32,725 nucleotides of DNA from Bacteroidales bacterium (lineage in GTDB: Bacteria; Bacteroidota; Bacteroidia; Bacteroidales; UBA932): contig JAQVRQ010000001.1 of assembly GCA_028700975.1 (NCBI GenBank), positions 39,216-71,940 on the forward strand, written 5' to 3'. The notes beneath the pieces are model-generated. The model worked only from the letters and a program-made list of their open reading frames with translations, was not told the DNA's origin and made no database searches. Shown one piece after another: positions 24,957 to 32,725 of this stretch; the first letter of the stretch is position 1, and each line of letters opens with the position of its first letter. A program made the position numbers and the translations under genes.

Positions 24957-26264
24957 TTATTTACTTACCATTATGTCAAGGATCATATTGTCAGTATGCT
25001 TCATTCCTTCAGATCCAATTAATCCAAGATTTCTAATTGTCTTTTCAATATCTTCCTCAATAATCCCATCATTGTCTGAGATACAAATATTATCTAGGGC
25101 CAGAATTGAAGATTGAACTGAAGATGATACTCCTGATGCAACTTTTAATGCGCATCCAACCTTTGCACCATCACAGACCATTCCAGTAATATTTCCAATC
25201 ATATTTTTGATTGCGTAGGTTATTTGTTTGTAGTTTCCACCTCTGAGTAGCACTATCCCACAAGATGCACCTGTAGATGCAATTACACATCCGCAAAGAG
25301 CAGATAATTTACCTAAATAATGTTTAATATGAATTGCAATAAGATTGCTTAAAATCAACGCTCTAGCTAGTTCTTCTTTGGTTGATCCCAGCTTGTCAGA
25401 AGCTGCAATAACAGGCAATGTAACTGTTATCCCTTGATTCCCGCTCCCTGAATTGCTCATTGCCGGTAGAGTACTTCCCGCCATTCTAGCATCAGATGCC
25501 GCTGCAGTTACAGCCATTGAATAGGTGAGGAGACCTTCTCCAAATATATTATTGTGTATATTGTCCTTTATTGTCCTTCCAACTTGAAGTCCATATATAT
25601 TTTTAAGACCTTCATCTGAAAGTGCTCTGTTCATAATCTCAGATTCGAGGATGAACTCTATCTCTTTAAAATTAACACTGTTAGTAAATTCCCAAATTCT
25701 TTCTACGGTAAGAGCATAATTATTATCAGAGTTTTTGTTGTCTTTTGTGTCATTTATATCACAACCGGATTGATCAAGAGAAAAGATAGTCTTATCATCA
25801 AAAATTATACTTGTAATTGAATCGTGATTATCTTCAATTATCACTTCTGCTTTATGATTACCAGACAGGCAAACAGCTTTTATAAAGAGTTTCTTGTTTG
25901 TGGTAGCTAAAGATATATTAACAAGATTGTCCGTTACCATCTTTTTTGCATTACTTATTGATACCTCATCAATCTCTTTGAGTACCTCCAGTTTGTATTC
26001 GCTTTTTCCACAAGTAACGCCCAGTGCAGCAGCTATATGAAGTCCAACCATCCCAGTGCCTGGCACCCCTACACCCATTCCATTTTTTAGGATATTTGCA
26101 CTCACCTCTACATCAATTTTCTCAATTGCTCTCTGTAATTTTTTGATCTCTTCAGAGGCTCTGGCTACAGCTAAAGAGACAGCTACCGGTTCTGTACAGC
26201 CCAGGGCAGGTTTAACCTCCCTCTTTAATAGCTCAATGATTGAATTGTCGCTTATTCCAATCAT
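24957..26264 (-). CDS. L-cysteine desulfidase / L-serine dehydratase-like Fe-S enzyme (UPF0597, CyuA/CdsB type)
   Basis: 435 residues. The UPF0597 layout is clear: PALGCTEPVAVS with candidate catalytic C23, GVGVPGTGMVG, MAGSTLPAMSNSGSGNQG (about 261-278), and a C-terminal cysteine set C324/C326/C335, C364 and C371 (CGC, GASCG, MVCDGAKVGC), from which three would bind the [4Fe-4S] cluster. In archaeal CdsB and enteric CyuA, such enzymes split L-cysteine into pyruvate, ammonia and sulfide; L-serine activity is related. Cytosolic. Start overlaps the stop of the amidase gene by four bases (ATGA), so the two are translationally coupled. A terminator follows. Substrate is inferred from family only. 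Confidence 0.85.
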   Translation of the reverse strand: MIGISDNSIIELLKREVKPALGCTEPVAVSLAVARASEEIKKLQRAIEKIDVEVSANILKNGMGVGVPGTGMVGLHIAAALGVTCGKSEYKLEVLKEIDEVSISNAKKMVTDNLVNISLATTNKKLFIKAVCLSGNHKAEVIIEDNHDSITSIIFDDKTIFSLDQSGCDINDTKDNKNSDNNYALTVERIWEFTNSVNFKEIEFILESEIMNRALSDEGLKNIYGLQVGRTIKDNIHNNIFGEGLLTYSMAVTAAASDARMAGSTLPAMSNSGSGNQGITVTLPVIAASDKLGSTKEELARALILSNLIAIHIKHYLGKLSALCGCVIASTGASCGIVLLRGGNYKQITYAIKNMIGNITGMVCDGAKVGCALKVASGVSSSVQSSILALDNICISDNDGIIEEDIEKTIRNLGLIGSEGMKHTDNMILDIMVSK

Positions 26265-29200
26265 TTTGTTTTCAGATTAGTTTCGTTAAAAAAATTAATA
26301 ACCTGATTAATTAATGCATCAATATCAGATTCTCTTTTAATTGTCTCGATAGGGAATCCTAAAGTGACAACACTATAATTGCCTTTGTACGCCACACCTG
26401 CTGAAATATTGTTATCTGCATATCTGAATATAGTCCAAGCATCTTCTCCTCTCGGCTCAAGTCCATCAGGTGATTCAGATGTATACGAATATTGATTTAG
26501 AGTTGTGTGAAACGATAACTCCCCGCTAAATTTGTATGGACTTTGTACAGATTTAACATATCCTGTACGACTTGCGTGGTTTGTTCGCCATTCATATTTA
26601 AGTGTGTTTTGAACGAATTTTTTTGTGGTATCATCCATCTCTATACTATCCCAAACATCTGTTGCAATATATGATCCACTAATCAGGATATTTCCACCAA
26701 CTTGTGAGTAGTCCTCTATCGCTTTGATAATGCCGGGAGTGAATACCTTAAAGTTTACTTTACCAAGACCTCTTCCTATTTTATATTGCCTCTGCTTTCC
26801 CATAATGAAATCAACAATATTATATGCCTTAAGATCTACAGAACCTTGTTCAACAGCTTCTCTGCTTGTAGAGACAAAACTATAACCCATTTTTGCAAAG
26901 GCCTGACCATGAATAGCAGTAAAGTCAAAAGTGTTTCCTGAAATAACCTTTGTCTCATAATCTCCATAAGATGCTCCAAAACCTGGAGAATCATCATCCA
27001 TCCACGGAATCTCTCTTCTGAATTCATATTGACTTCCTATGTAAGAGATATCTTTTAAATAGGGAACTCCGTTATCATCGTAATCAGAAAATCCACCCAT
27101 TGTTGTATCTGGAGTTGCAAAATGTGACGGTGCAGAGACTCTAGTGAAACCATTTACAATTAAAACAGTTCCTTTACTATCAGGAGCATTATATAGTGAG
27201 AGAATTTCTGATGGGAAGCTCTCGCCTCCCTTATTAATTGCTGTAACTTTAAAAGAATAAAGAGTTCCTTCTTCAATGTCTAGTGCAAGAGAGTTGCCCT
27301 CAACAACTCTGCCATTATCGAAACCTAAGTCACCTATACGTGTATACAAAACAAATTTTTCTGGAGAGGCAGTAGCTTCAAGAGTATCTTCAACACCTCG
27401 CCAGGTGAGGAGAGCAACATCATTATGAAGAGATGCAGAAAACTCTTTAACAGGCAATGGTTGTACAACATAATCTTTTCCAGCAGAAGCTGATAGATAT
27501 TTAAGCATCCCCTTATATATTGCTCGAGATACTGTAAATCTGAACTCTGGGTCTAATCCGTATCTCATATCGGCAAGATTTTGATGAGATAGAAGCTCCA
27601 ACAACATAGAGGGAATATTAGGTGAACGTGATTCTGAATAGGATCTGTCCCAAATACCTCTTCTTTGCCATAATGGTTCATATTTTGATTGTATATCATC
27701 AACTATTTGAGTCTGAATCATATCTGTTAGATATCGCCCTTCAATTCTATCTCTACCATCTGGATATTGATCTGAACCATTTGAACCTCTGGTGTAAATT
27801 CCAAGGGTTCCAATAATTGAGTCATTACGAGTTGTTCCGGCATCGGTATGAAATGCAAAAGCCAGATCAACCGGTATATTTAGTCCTTTCTCTTCAGGGT
27901 TAACAGTGGATCCTCCCGATATTACATTAACCCACTTTCCACGTGACATATAGTCATCATTGTAATCGTTTGCATTTTGATTAGGTGAGTAAATAGTATC
28001 AGAGAAACCAGCCCACTGAAGCCAGTATCTGGCACCCTCTGTGAATCTTGGATATCCGCTAATTACTGGCTCAACGTCCAAATTAATTTTTACTTTAGAA
28101 ACCGGTTCTATGGAGGAGCTCTTAATATTTAATTCAGAACCATCTTCAGCAGGTTTCCTGGCTATGTTTCCAAATCCCCCACCAAATTTTACTGCATCAG
28201 CCGATACATATTCTCTTCTGCCCTCTGAAAAGTTACTCAATGATACATATTGATTTTCTGCTCCTTGTACAAAATGAAATGTGCCGAGATAGATCCAGGT
28301 ACCACCTCCCATATTCTGATTAACAAAGAATGAGTTATCTCCAGACGAGTGATGTACTGTATACTTAGCTTTTGTAGTACTCCTTGGTAAGGTTTGGTAG
28401 GAGACATATACAGCATATTCACCTGTCTCCTTTATATGGGGAGTCCATATAGCACTACTTTCATCCTCTACTTTATCTGTGGTTCTAATTACTCTTGCAG
28501 TACCCATTCGAAATGGATTCTCTCCAGTCAGGTAAAACTCTTTAGGTGAAGCAAACCCAAGAGAATCTGTAACATTCCATCTTCTTGATCCTGTAATCTC
28601 TTTATATCCGGATCCTTCAATATCGTTATCTACAATTATTTCATTTAATTGAATATCTCTCTCTCGCGGCATCAGTACGTAAGCACCAGCGTTTTCAAGC
28701 ATTGGAACAAGAAAAGGGAGTACATATGATTGAGTATACAAATCTTCAACAGTTTGGAATATTCTTGCCCTTTGCCACTCCCATCTCAGAAGTTTTTGTT
28801 CGTAATAGTAACCGTGACTTTGCCATAAAGCGATATGATTGCCTTTAAGTCCACTGGAAAAATCTATATGTGAATACACTTTGCTAACAAGCATATTAAC
28901 TTTACTTCTCGGCTCTGTTTTTTTGTGGAATGATTGTGCAGATGGTTTGTAGGCTGGCGGAATAAAGTCCTCAATTGGTGATCTGGCCGATTCAATCCTT
29001 AAGGCCATTTTTTTGTATGGAGAGGGTATGTTGCTTCTTACAATTTCATATGTTTTGTTGACGGTCTCCTCTCTAAAAGGATATTCAGAAAGGGCAGAAG
29101 TAAAAGAAAGAGTTAATGTATTGCCACTTCTTACGGCTTTAGATACGGAGATTTTTCCAAGTACAAATGCCTGTTTTTCAAAGTAGGACTGGAGCGAGTC

Positions 29201-29302
29201 TGCAGCTGCTGTAAATTGTCTTGAATCTAACCTTTGTGCAATAAGAGAGATAGGGACTACACCACATATCAAGGTTAGAAGCAAGGTGGAGATTTTTTTC
29301 AT
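26261..29302 (-). CDS. Secreted N-acetylmuramoyl-L-alanine amidase-like protein with golvesin-like and FN3 domains
   Basis: 1013 residues from the ATG at 29302, which gives a clean signal peptide (MKKISTLLLTLICGVVP..., cut near IAQ). Catalytic parts of an Amidase_3 zinc fold: H163 (LWQSHGYYYE), E175 nearby, H485 (FAFHTDAG) and E569 (LLELLSHQN). Between the first and second halves lies a ~150-residue golvesin C-terminal-like beta domain (~230-375; TGEYAVYVSYQ, SADAVKFGGG). A fibronectin III-like domain (~615-705) and a C-terminal region (~710-1013) with VGGNILISGSYIATD, like a glutamine-amidotransferase-type fold, follow. Expected to act on peptidoglycan in the periplasm or outside. An in-frame TTG at 29323 is inside the -7 element. 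Some databases call relatives xanthan lyase; I see no support for that. Confidence 0.82.
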   Translation of the reverse strand: MKKISTLLLTLICGVVPISLIAQRLDSRQFTAAADSLQSYFEKQAFVLGKISVSKAVRSGNTLTLSFTSALSEYPFREETVNKTYEIVRSNIPSPYKKMALRIESARSPIEDFIPPAYKPSAQSFHKKTEPRSKVNMLVSKVYSHIDFSSGLKGNHIALWQSHGYYYEQKLLRWEWQRARIFQTVEDLYTQSYVLPFLVPMLENAGAYVLMPRERDIQLNEIIVDNDIEGSGYKEITGSRRWNVTDSLGFASPKEFYLTGENPFRMGTARVIRTTDKVEDESSAIWTPHIKETGEYAVYVSYQTLPRSTTKAKYTVHHSSGDNSFFVNQNMGGGTWIYLGTFHFVQGAENQYVSLSNFSEGRREYVSADAVKFGGGFGNIARKPAEDGSELNIKSSSIEPVSKVKINLDVEPVISGYPRFTEGARYWLQWAGFSDTIYSPNQNANDYNDDYMSRGKWVNVISGGSTVNPEEKGLNIPVDLAFAFHTDAGTTRNDSIIGTLGIYTRGSNGSDQYPDGRDRIEGRYLTDMIQTQIVDDIQSKYEPLWQRRGIWDRSYSESRSPNIPSMLLELLSHQNLADMRYGLDPEFRFTVSRAIYKGMLKYLSASAGKDYVVQPLPVKEFSASLHNDVALLTWRGVEDTLEATASPEKFVLYTRIGDLGFDNGRVVEGNSLALDIEEGTLYSFKVTAINKGGESFPSEILSLYNAPDSKGTVLIVNGFTRVSAPSHFATPDTTMGGFSDYDDNGVPYLKDISYIGSQYEFRREIPWMDDDSPGFGASYGDYETKVISGNTFDFTAIHGQAFAKMGYSFVSTSREAVEQGSVDLKAYNIVDFIMGKQRQYKIGRGLGKVNFKVFTPGIIKAIEDYSQVGGNILISGSYIATDVWDSIEMDDTTKKFVQNTLKYEWRTNHASRTGYVKSVQSPYKFSGELSFHTTLNQYSYTSESPDGLEPRGEDAWTIFRYADNNISAGVAYKGNYSVVTLGFPIETIKRESDIDALINQVINFFNETNLKTK

Positions 29303-29319
29303 ATTGTTTAATTTGGAGA

Positions 29320-29328
29320 GCAAAAGTA
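29320..29328 (-). promoter_or_regulatory. Putative -7 element for the amidase operon
   Basis: Minus strand TACTTTTGC matches TAnnTTTGC, ending 17 bases before the ATG at 29302. It stands back to back with the plus-strand element at 29341. Confidence 0.55.
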
Positions 29329-29340
29329 ATCATAAAAGAG

Positions 29341-29349
29341 TAAATTTGC
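29341..29349 (+). promoter_or_regulatory. Putative -7 element for the thioredoxin-like/D-cysteine desulfhydrase operon
   Basis: TAAATTTGC matches TAnnTTTGC, 29 bases before the ATG at 29379. The two divergent -7 boxes are only 12 bases apart, so the promoters overlap and may compete or be controlled together. Confidence 0.55.
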
Positions 29350-29378
29350 ATTATACCATAATTAATAAATTGACAATA

Positions 29379-29948
29379 ATGAAGAGTACTCTAATTATGT
29401 TCACAGCTCTAGCTTTTTTAACGCTATCGTGCAGGAATTCCAGTTCTGGCAATGAGGTTGTATCTCTGTCACCTGAGGTTGATAGCAGAGGTTATATTGT
29501 TAATGTAGGGGAGTTTGCCCCTGATTTTGAAATTGAGTATCTTGATGGCGGACGTAAGATGCTTTCTGATCTAAAGGGAAAGGTCGTTATGATACAGTTT
29601 ACTGCGAGTTGGTGTGGAGTATGCAGAAAAGAGATGCCTCATATTGAAGAGCAAATTTGGAAAAAACACTCCAATAATCCTGACTTTGTTCTTATTGGAA
29701 TAGATTTTAAAGAGGATGCTAAAACTACAGAAAAGTTTGCCAAGGATATGAATATTACATATCCATTAACGATGGACGAAGAGGGGGATATTTTCTTTAA
29801 GTTTTGTGGCCCTGACGCCGGTGTAACAAGAAATATTATTCTTGACAGAGAAGGAAAGATAATTATGCTTACCAGACTATTTGATGAAGAGGAGTTTGCA
29901 AGAATGGTAAAGCTTATTGAAAATGAATTAAATAAAGCATCATCATAA
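29379..29948 (+). CDS. TlpA/AhpC-type thioredoxin-fold lipoprotein
   Basis: 189 residues from ATG 29379; an in-frame ATG at 29286 would start upstream of the promoter. Lipoprotein signal MKSTLIMFTALAFLTLSC with lipid-attachment C18, so anchored to a membrane facing the periplasm. Thioredoxin fold: FAPDFEIEYLDG, then ASWCGVC with redox pair C79/C82, and IGIDFKED. At the position of the usual cis-proline the sequence reads GVTRNIILD, so Thr seems to replace Pro. Such proteins reduce or oxidise disulfides in exported proteins. Stop overlaps the next start by one base (TAATG). Partner protein unknown; linkage to cysteine-degrading enzymes is suggestive only. Confidence 0.87.
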   Translation: MKSTLIMFTALAFLTLSCRNSSSGNEVVSLSPEVDSRGYIVNVGEFAPDFEIEYLDGGRKMLSDLKGKVVMIQFTASWCGVCRKEMPHIEEQIWKKHSNNPDFVLIGIDFKEDAKTTEKFAKDMNITYPLTMDEEGDIFFKFCGPDAGVTRNIILDREGKIIMLTRLFDEEEFARMVKLIENELNKASS

Positions 29949-30928
29949 TGATTGGTAAAATATTATTGGCTAACTTGCCAACAAAAATTTCTAAACTTGA
30001 AAGGCTATCAAAAGAATGGGGTGTAAACCTTTATATTAAGAGAGATGATCAAACTGGCTCTGAAATTTCCGGAAATAAAATCAGAAAACTAGAGTATCTC
30101 CTAAAGATTGCACTTGACAATAATTGTGACACATTAATAACAACTGGTGGTATTCAGTCAAATCATTGTCGGGCAACCGCTGCAGCAGCAACTCTACTTG
30201 GGCTCAAATGCGAGCTTTTGTTAAGAGTGGGTGACCTTCCAAAAGTTGAGGGGAATTATTTTCTTGATAAATTATTTGGAGCAGGAATAAATTTTTGCAA
30301 TGCAGATGAATATCGCGATTCTAGAGATGAAATAATGAGGGTGATTGGAGAGAGACTTGAGAAGGAATCGGGAAGGCGATGTTTTATTATTCCAGAGGGA
30401 GCCTCAAATGGGGTTGGTAGTCTGGGTTACTATGAAGCAATGAATGAAATTTTAACTCAGGAGAGAGAATATGGTGTTCGTTTTGAATCAATTGTAGTTG
30501 CTGTTGGTTCAGGAGGAACATATTCCGGTTTGTGCACTGCTAATAAAGAGATGAACCTAGGAAAAAGAGTCATAGGTTTTGCAGTTGCTTCAGACAGTGA
30601 GTACTTCGTGAATAAAATTCATATTTTAAATAACGAAGCTGCTGATATTGCTGGGTTTAAATCTGAATTTTCCCGGAATGATATTGAGATAATTGATAAA
30701 TATATTGGAGAGGGTTATGCAATTAGCAGACCTGAGGAGTTAAGGTTTATAGCCGATATTGCTTCAAAAGAGGCTTTAATTCTTGATCCAGTTTATACCG
30801 GAAAGGCAATGTATGGACTATATAATGAAATAAAAGAGGGTAATGTACCTCAAGGGTCCAATCTCCTCTTTATTCATACCGGGGGTATTTTTGGACTGTT
30901 TCCTAAACAGGATCAGTTCATATTTTAA
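29948..30928 (+). CDS. D-cysteine desulfhydrase / ACC deaminase family PLP enzyme
   Basis: 326 residues, fold type II PLP enzyme. LPTKISKLERL and IKRDDQTGSEISGNKIRKLE with Schiff-base lysine K44 (GNKIRKL); GGIQSNHCRA is the substrate/cofactor loop typical of D-cysteine desulfhydrase and ACC deaminase; AVGSGGTYSGL binds the PLP phosphate; IHTGGIFGLF closes the protein. D-cysteine desulfhydrase yields pyruvate, ammonia and sulfide. Length matches E. coli DcyD (328). ACC deaminase activity cannot be ruled out by eye. Translated with the thioredoxin-like lipoprotein gene. Convergent with the P5C dehydrogenase gene, their stop codons directly adjoining. Confidence 0.87.
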   Translation: MIGKILLANLPTKISKLERLSKEWGVNLYIKRDDQTGSEISGNKIRKLEYLLKIALDNNCDTLITTGGIQSNHCRATAAAATLLGLKCELLLRVGDLPKVEGNYFLDKLFGAGINFCNADEYRDSRDEIMRVIGERLEKESGRRCFIIPEGASNGVGSLGYYEAMNEILTQEREYGVRFESIVVAVGSGGTYSGLCTANKEMNLGKRVIGFAVASDSEYFVNKIHILNNEAADIAGFKSEFSRNDIEIIDKYIGEGYAISRPEELRFIADIASKEALILDPVYTGKAMYGLYNEIKEGNVPQGSNLLFIHTGGIFGLFPKQDQFIF

Positions 30929-32554
30929 TTATTTCATATATCCATATAGAATATCTTTTGGTGGAATAAATGTCTCTTTAACAGTTCGTGGACTGACCCA
31001 TCTTATTAAGTTAAACTCTCCGCCTGCTTTATCGTTTGTCCCTGAACCTCGTGAACCGCCAAAAGGCTGTTTCCCAACGACTGCGCCTGTAGGTTTATCA
31101 TTTATATAAAAATTTCCTGCAGCGTATTGTAGTTTTGAGCAGGCCTTAACTACCTCCATCCTGTCATTCCCAAACACAGCACCTGTCAGTCCATAAGGAG
31201 ATGTTGTGTTACAGAGATCAAGTGTCTGCTCAACTTCTGAATCATCGTAAACATAAGCTGTCAAAACGGGTCCAAAAATCTCCTCCTCCATTGTTTTAAA
31301 ATGAGGATCTGAAGTCTTTATCATTGTAGGTGAGATAAAATAGCCAGTCGACTTGTCGTAAGTACCACCAAATACTATCTCAGCCTTATCTGAATTCTTT
31401 GCGTATTCAATGTATGATACTATGTTATCAAAAGAGGCTTCATCAATAACAGCATTTACAAAGTTCAATGGATTTTCAGGACCTCCCATCTTTGCGCTTT
31501 GACTAAATTCAATCATATCTATTTTGACACTCTCCCATATGGATTCGGGAATGTACATTCTTGATGCAGCCGAACATTTCTGCCCTTGATATTCAAAAGC
31601 TCCGCTGTAAGCCCCTGCAGCTACTTCGTCGGCATTTGCCCCAGGAAGTACAAATATGAAGTCTTTTCCTCCTGTTTCACCTACTAACCGTGGATATGAC
31701 TTGTAGTTTTCAAGATTGTTCGCAACGCTTTTCCATAAAGAGTTAAATGTGTTGTTTGAACCAGTAAAATGTATTCCGGCTAAATCAGAAGATGAAGTAA
31801 TGATAGATCCTATTTTTGCTCCGCTACCGGGCAAAAAATTAACAACTCCCGGAGGAATTCCGGCTTCAATAAATATCTCCATTAAGTAGTAATTGGAAAG
31901 AAGAGCAGTAGTTGCAGGTTTCCATATAGTGGAATTCCCCATCATAACAGGTGACATATTAAGATTGGATGCAATGGAGGTAAAATTAAAAGGACTTACG
32001 GCAAAAACAATACCTTCCAAAGCTCTGTATTCCATTCTGTTCAGTTGATTGAAAGATGAGAGAGGTTGTGTTTTATATATTTCTGAAGCAAATGAGACAT
32101 TAAACCTGAGAAAATCTGCTGTTTCGCATACTGCGTCAATCTCGGATTGGTAAATGTTTTTGCTTTGCCCCAACATTGTCGCAGCATTTAGTTTAGCTCG
32201 ATATTTAACTGTAATTAAATCAGCTATTTTGAGCATTATTGAGGCTCTGGTTGTCCAGTTTTGTGAATTCCAATCGTTATGAGCAGATTTAGCAGCATCA
32301 ATAGCCATTTTAATCTCTTTTTCTCCTGCCTTGTGATATATTGCCAAAGTATGACTATGCTTATGAGGCATAACAACTTTCCCTGTATTTCCAGTGAAAA
32401 TCTTTTTTCCTCCAATTATTAGTGGAATTTCAATAGTAGTGCTACTTTGTCTTTCAATCTCTTTTTCAAGAGAGATTCTTTCGGGAGATCCGGATAAATA
32501 CCCGAGAACAGGCTCATTTTCCGGTAATTTAAAGTTGTAAATAGAATTGTTCAT
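30929..32554 (-). CDS. pruA: L-glutamate gamma-semialdehyde (1-pyrroline-5-carboxylate) dehydrogenase
   Basis: 541 residues, complete. NAD-dependent oxidation of glutamate semialdehyde to glutamate, the last step of proline (and arginine/ornithine) breakdown. Aldehyde dehydrogenase catalytic residues: general base E293 (VGETGGKDF) and nucleophile C327 (YQGQKCSAASR); cofactor region VSPFNFTSI (the usual aldehyde dehydrogenase PFNFT signature); C-terminal KQPFGGSRGSG and SPRTVKE typical of the stand-alone P5CDH type of ~540 residues found in Bacteroidota and eukaryotes. Cytosolic. No proline dehydrogenase gene is visible in the window; it could lie beyond the edge. ATG start; 85 bases separate it from the divergent gene at 32640. 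Confidence 0.92.
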   Translation of the reverse strand: MNNSIYNFKLPENEPVLGYLSGSPERISLEKEIERQSSTTIEIPLIIGGKKIFTGNTGKVVMPHKHSHTLAIYHKAGEKEIKMAIDAAKSAHNDWNSQNWTTRASIMLKIADLITVKYRAKLNAATMLGQSKNIYQSEIDAVCETADFLRFNVSFASEIYKTQPLSSFNQLNRMEYRALEGIVFAVSPFNFTSIASNLNMSPVMMGNSTIWKPATTALLSNYYLMEIFIEAGIPPGVVNFLPGSGAKIGSIITSSSDLAGIHFTGSNNTFNSLWKSVANNLENYKSYPRLVGETGGKDFIFVLPGANADEVAAGAYSGAFEYQGQKCSAASRMYIPESIWESVKIDMIEFSQSAKMGGPENPLNFVNAVIDEASFDNIVSYIEYAKNSDKAEIVFGGTYDKSTGYFISPTMIKTSDPHFKTMEEEIFGPVLTAYVYDDSEVEQTLDLCNTTSPYGLTGAVFGNDRMEVVKACSKLQYAAGNFYINDKPTGAVVGKQPFGGSRGSGTNDKAGGEFNLIRWVSPRTVKETFIPPKDILYGYMK

Positions 32555-32639
32555 TTAATTTTACATTTATAATTTTCAAATTTGATAAAGATGCAACAAT
32601 TAAACAAAGAATTCGTTTAAATATTAGAAAGAAGATAGA

Positions 32640-32725
32640 ATGAATCGGTTATTCGGTAGTTTTAAAAAGCATCTCTCTAAAGAGGAACGCGTATATGATG
32701 AGTGTCACAGGAAGTTGTATTATAC
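32640..32725 (+). CDS. Start of an unidentified gene, possibly a sigma-70 family factor (truncated by window end)
   Basis: ATG at 32640 opens a frame running to the window edge: 28 codons plus two bases. The peptide begins MNRLFGSFKKHLSKEERVY and continues into DECHRKLYY. The segment YDECHRKLYY resembles the start of sigma-70 region 2 in ECF-type factors (usually xxLYxxYxxxLY), which is the only basis for the guess. Purine-rich AGAAAGAAGA precedes the ATG. Divergent from the P5C dehydrogenase gene. It could equally be an unrelated protein. Confidence 0.35.
   Translation, partial: MNRLFGSFKKHLSKEERVYDECHRKLYY

Noticed and set aside
29286..29378. N-terminal extension of the thioredoxin-like protein
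   Set aside because: The extension would begin upstream of the -7 promoter box at 29341 and would bury the lipoprotein signal peptide; the ATG at 29379 is right.
32591..32620. Nine-codon frame ATG...TAA ahead of the last gene
   Set aside because: Too short to support as a gene; possibly a leader peptide but nothing in it suggests attenuation.

Overview
The window looks like chromosomal DNA of a low-GC Bacteroidota, most likely order Bacteroidales. Three things point there. (1) Many promoters match the Bacteroidota sigma-A pattern TAnnTTTG, in two cases with TTG 19 bases upstream. (2) Ribosome binding sites are mostly weak. (3) The families are typical of the group: DUF6913, DUF6597-AraC, golvesin-like amidase, the long PurF paralog and the ~990-residue PEP-synthase-like protein. 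It is mostly housekeeping DNA, densely packed, with one repeat-rich island at 13181-13612.

Layout. 1-663: 3' end of a phosphoglucomutase gene. 641-5702 (minus): two secreted C1 cysteine peptidases, phosphatidylserine synthase and a PAS/GAF histidine kinase, forming one operon. 5756-6379 (minus): queE. 6498-8630 (plus): a ClpB that lacks its N-terminal domain. 8627-10246 (minus): acyl-CoA synthetase. 10356-13075 (plus): DUF6913, a TPR protein and a DUF368/PopT-type membrane protein, followed by tRNA-Arg(UCU) at 13107-13180. 13181-13612: a terminator inside a three-hairpin inverted-repeat structure, then two full and one partial copy of a 130/131-bp direct repeat. 13616-20904 (minus): enoyl-CoA hydratase, 3-hydroxyacyl-CoA dehydrogenase, a receiver/ATP-grasp protein, an amidophosphoribosyltransferase paralog and an AraC regulator, nearly without gaps. 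20982-22666 (minus): DUF47 plus PiT phosphate transporter. 22797-24845 (minus): htpG. 24957-29302 (minus): a secreted amidase followed by an L-cysteine desulfidase-like enzyme. 29379-30928 (plus, divergent): a thioredoxin-like lipoprotein and a D-cysteine desulfhydrase-like PLP enzyme. 30929-32554 (minus): pyrroline-5-carboxylate dehydrogenase. 32640-end: the start of another gene, possibly a sigma factor.

How they fit together. Themes are envelope and lipid work (PssA, DUF368, amidase, secreted peptidases, acyl-CoA synthetase), proteostasis (ClpB, HtpG), phosphate uptake (PiT/DUF47), and sulfur amino acid breakdown around 25-31 kb. The least understood parts are the repeat island beside the tRNA, the receiver/ATP-grasp protein coupled to a PurF paralog, the N-domain-less ClpB, and the amidase whose catalytic domain appears split by a carbohydrate-binding-like insertion. 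I see no phage, CRISPR array, transposase or defence island. Family assignments are from recognition of motifs by eye; no database search was run.
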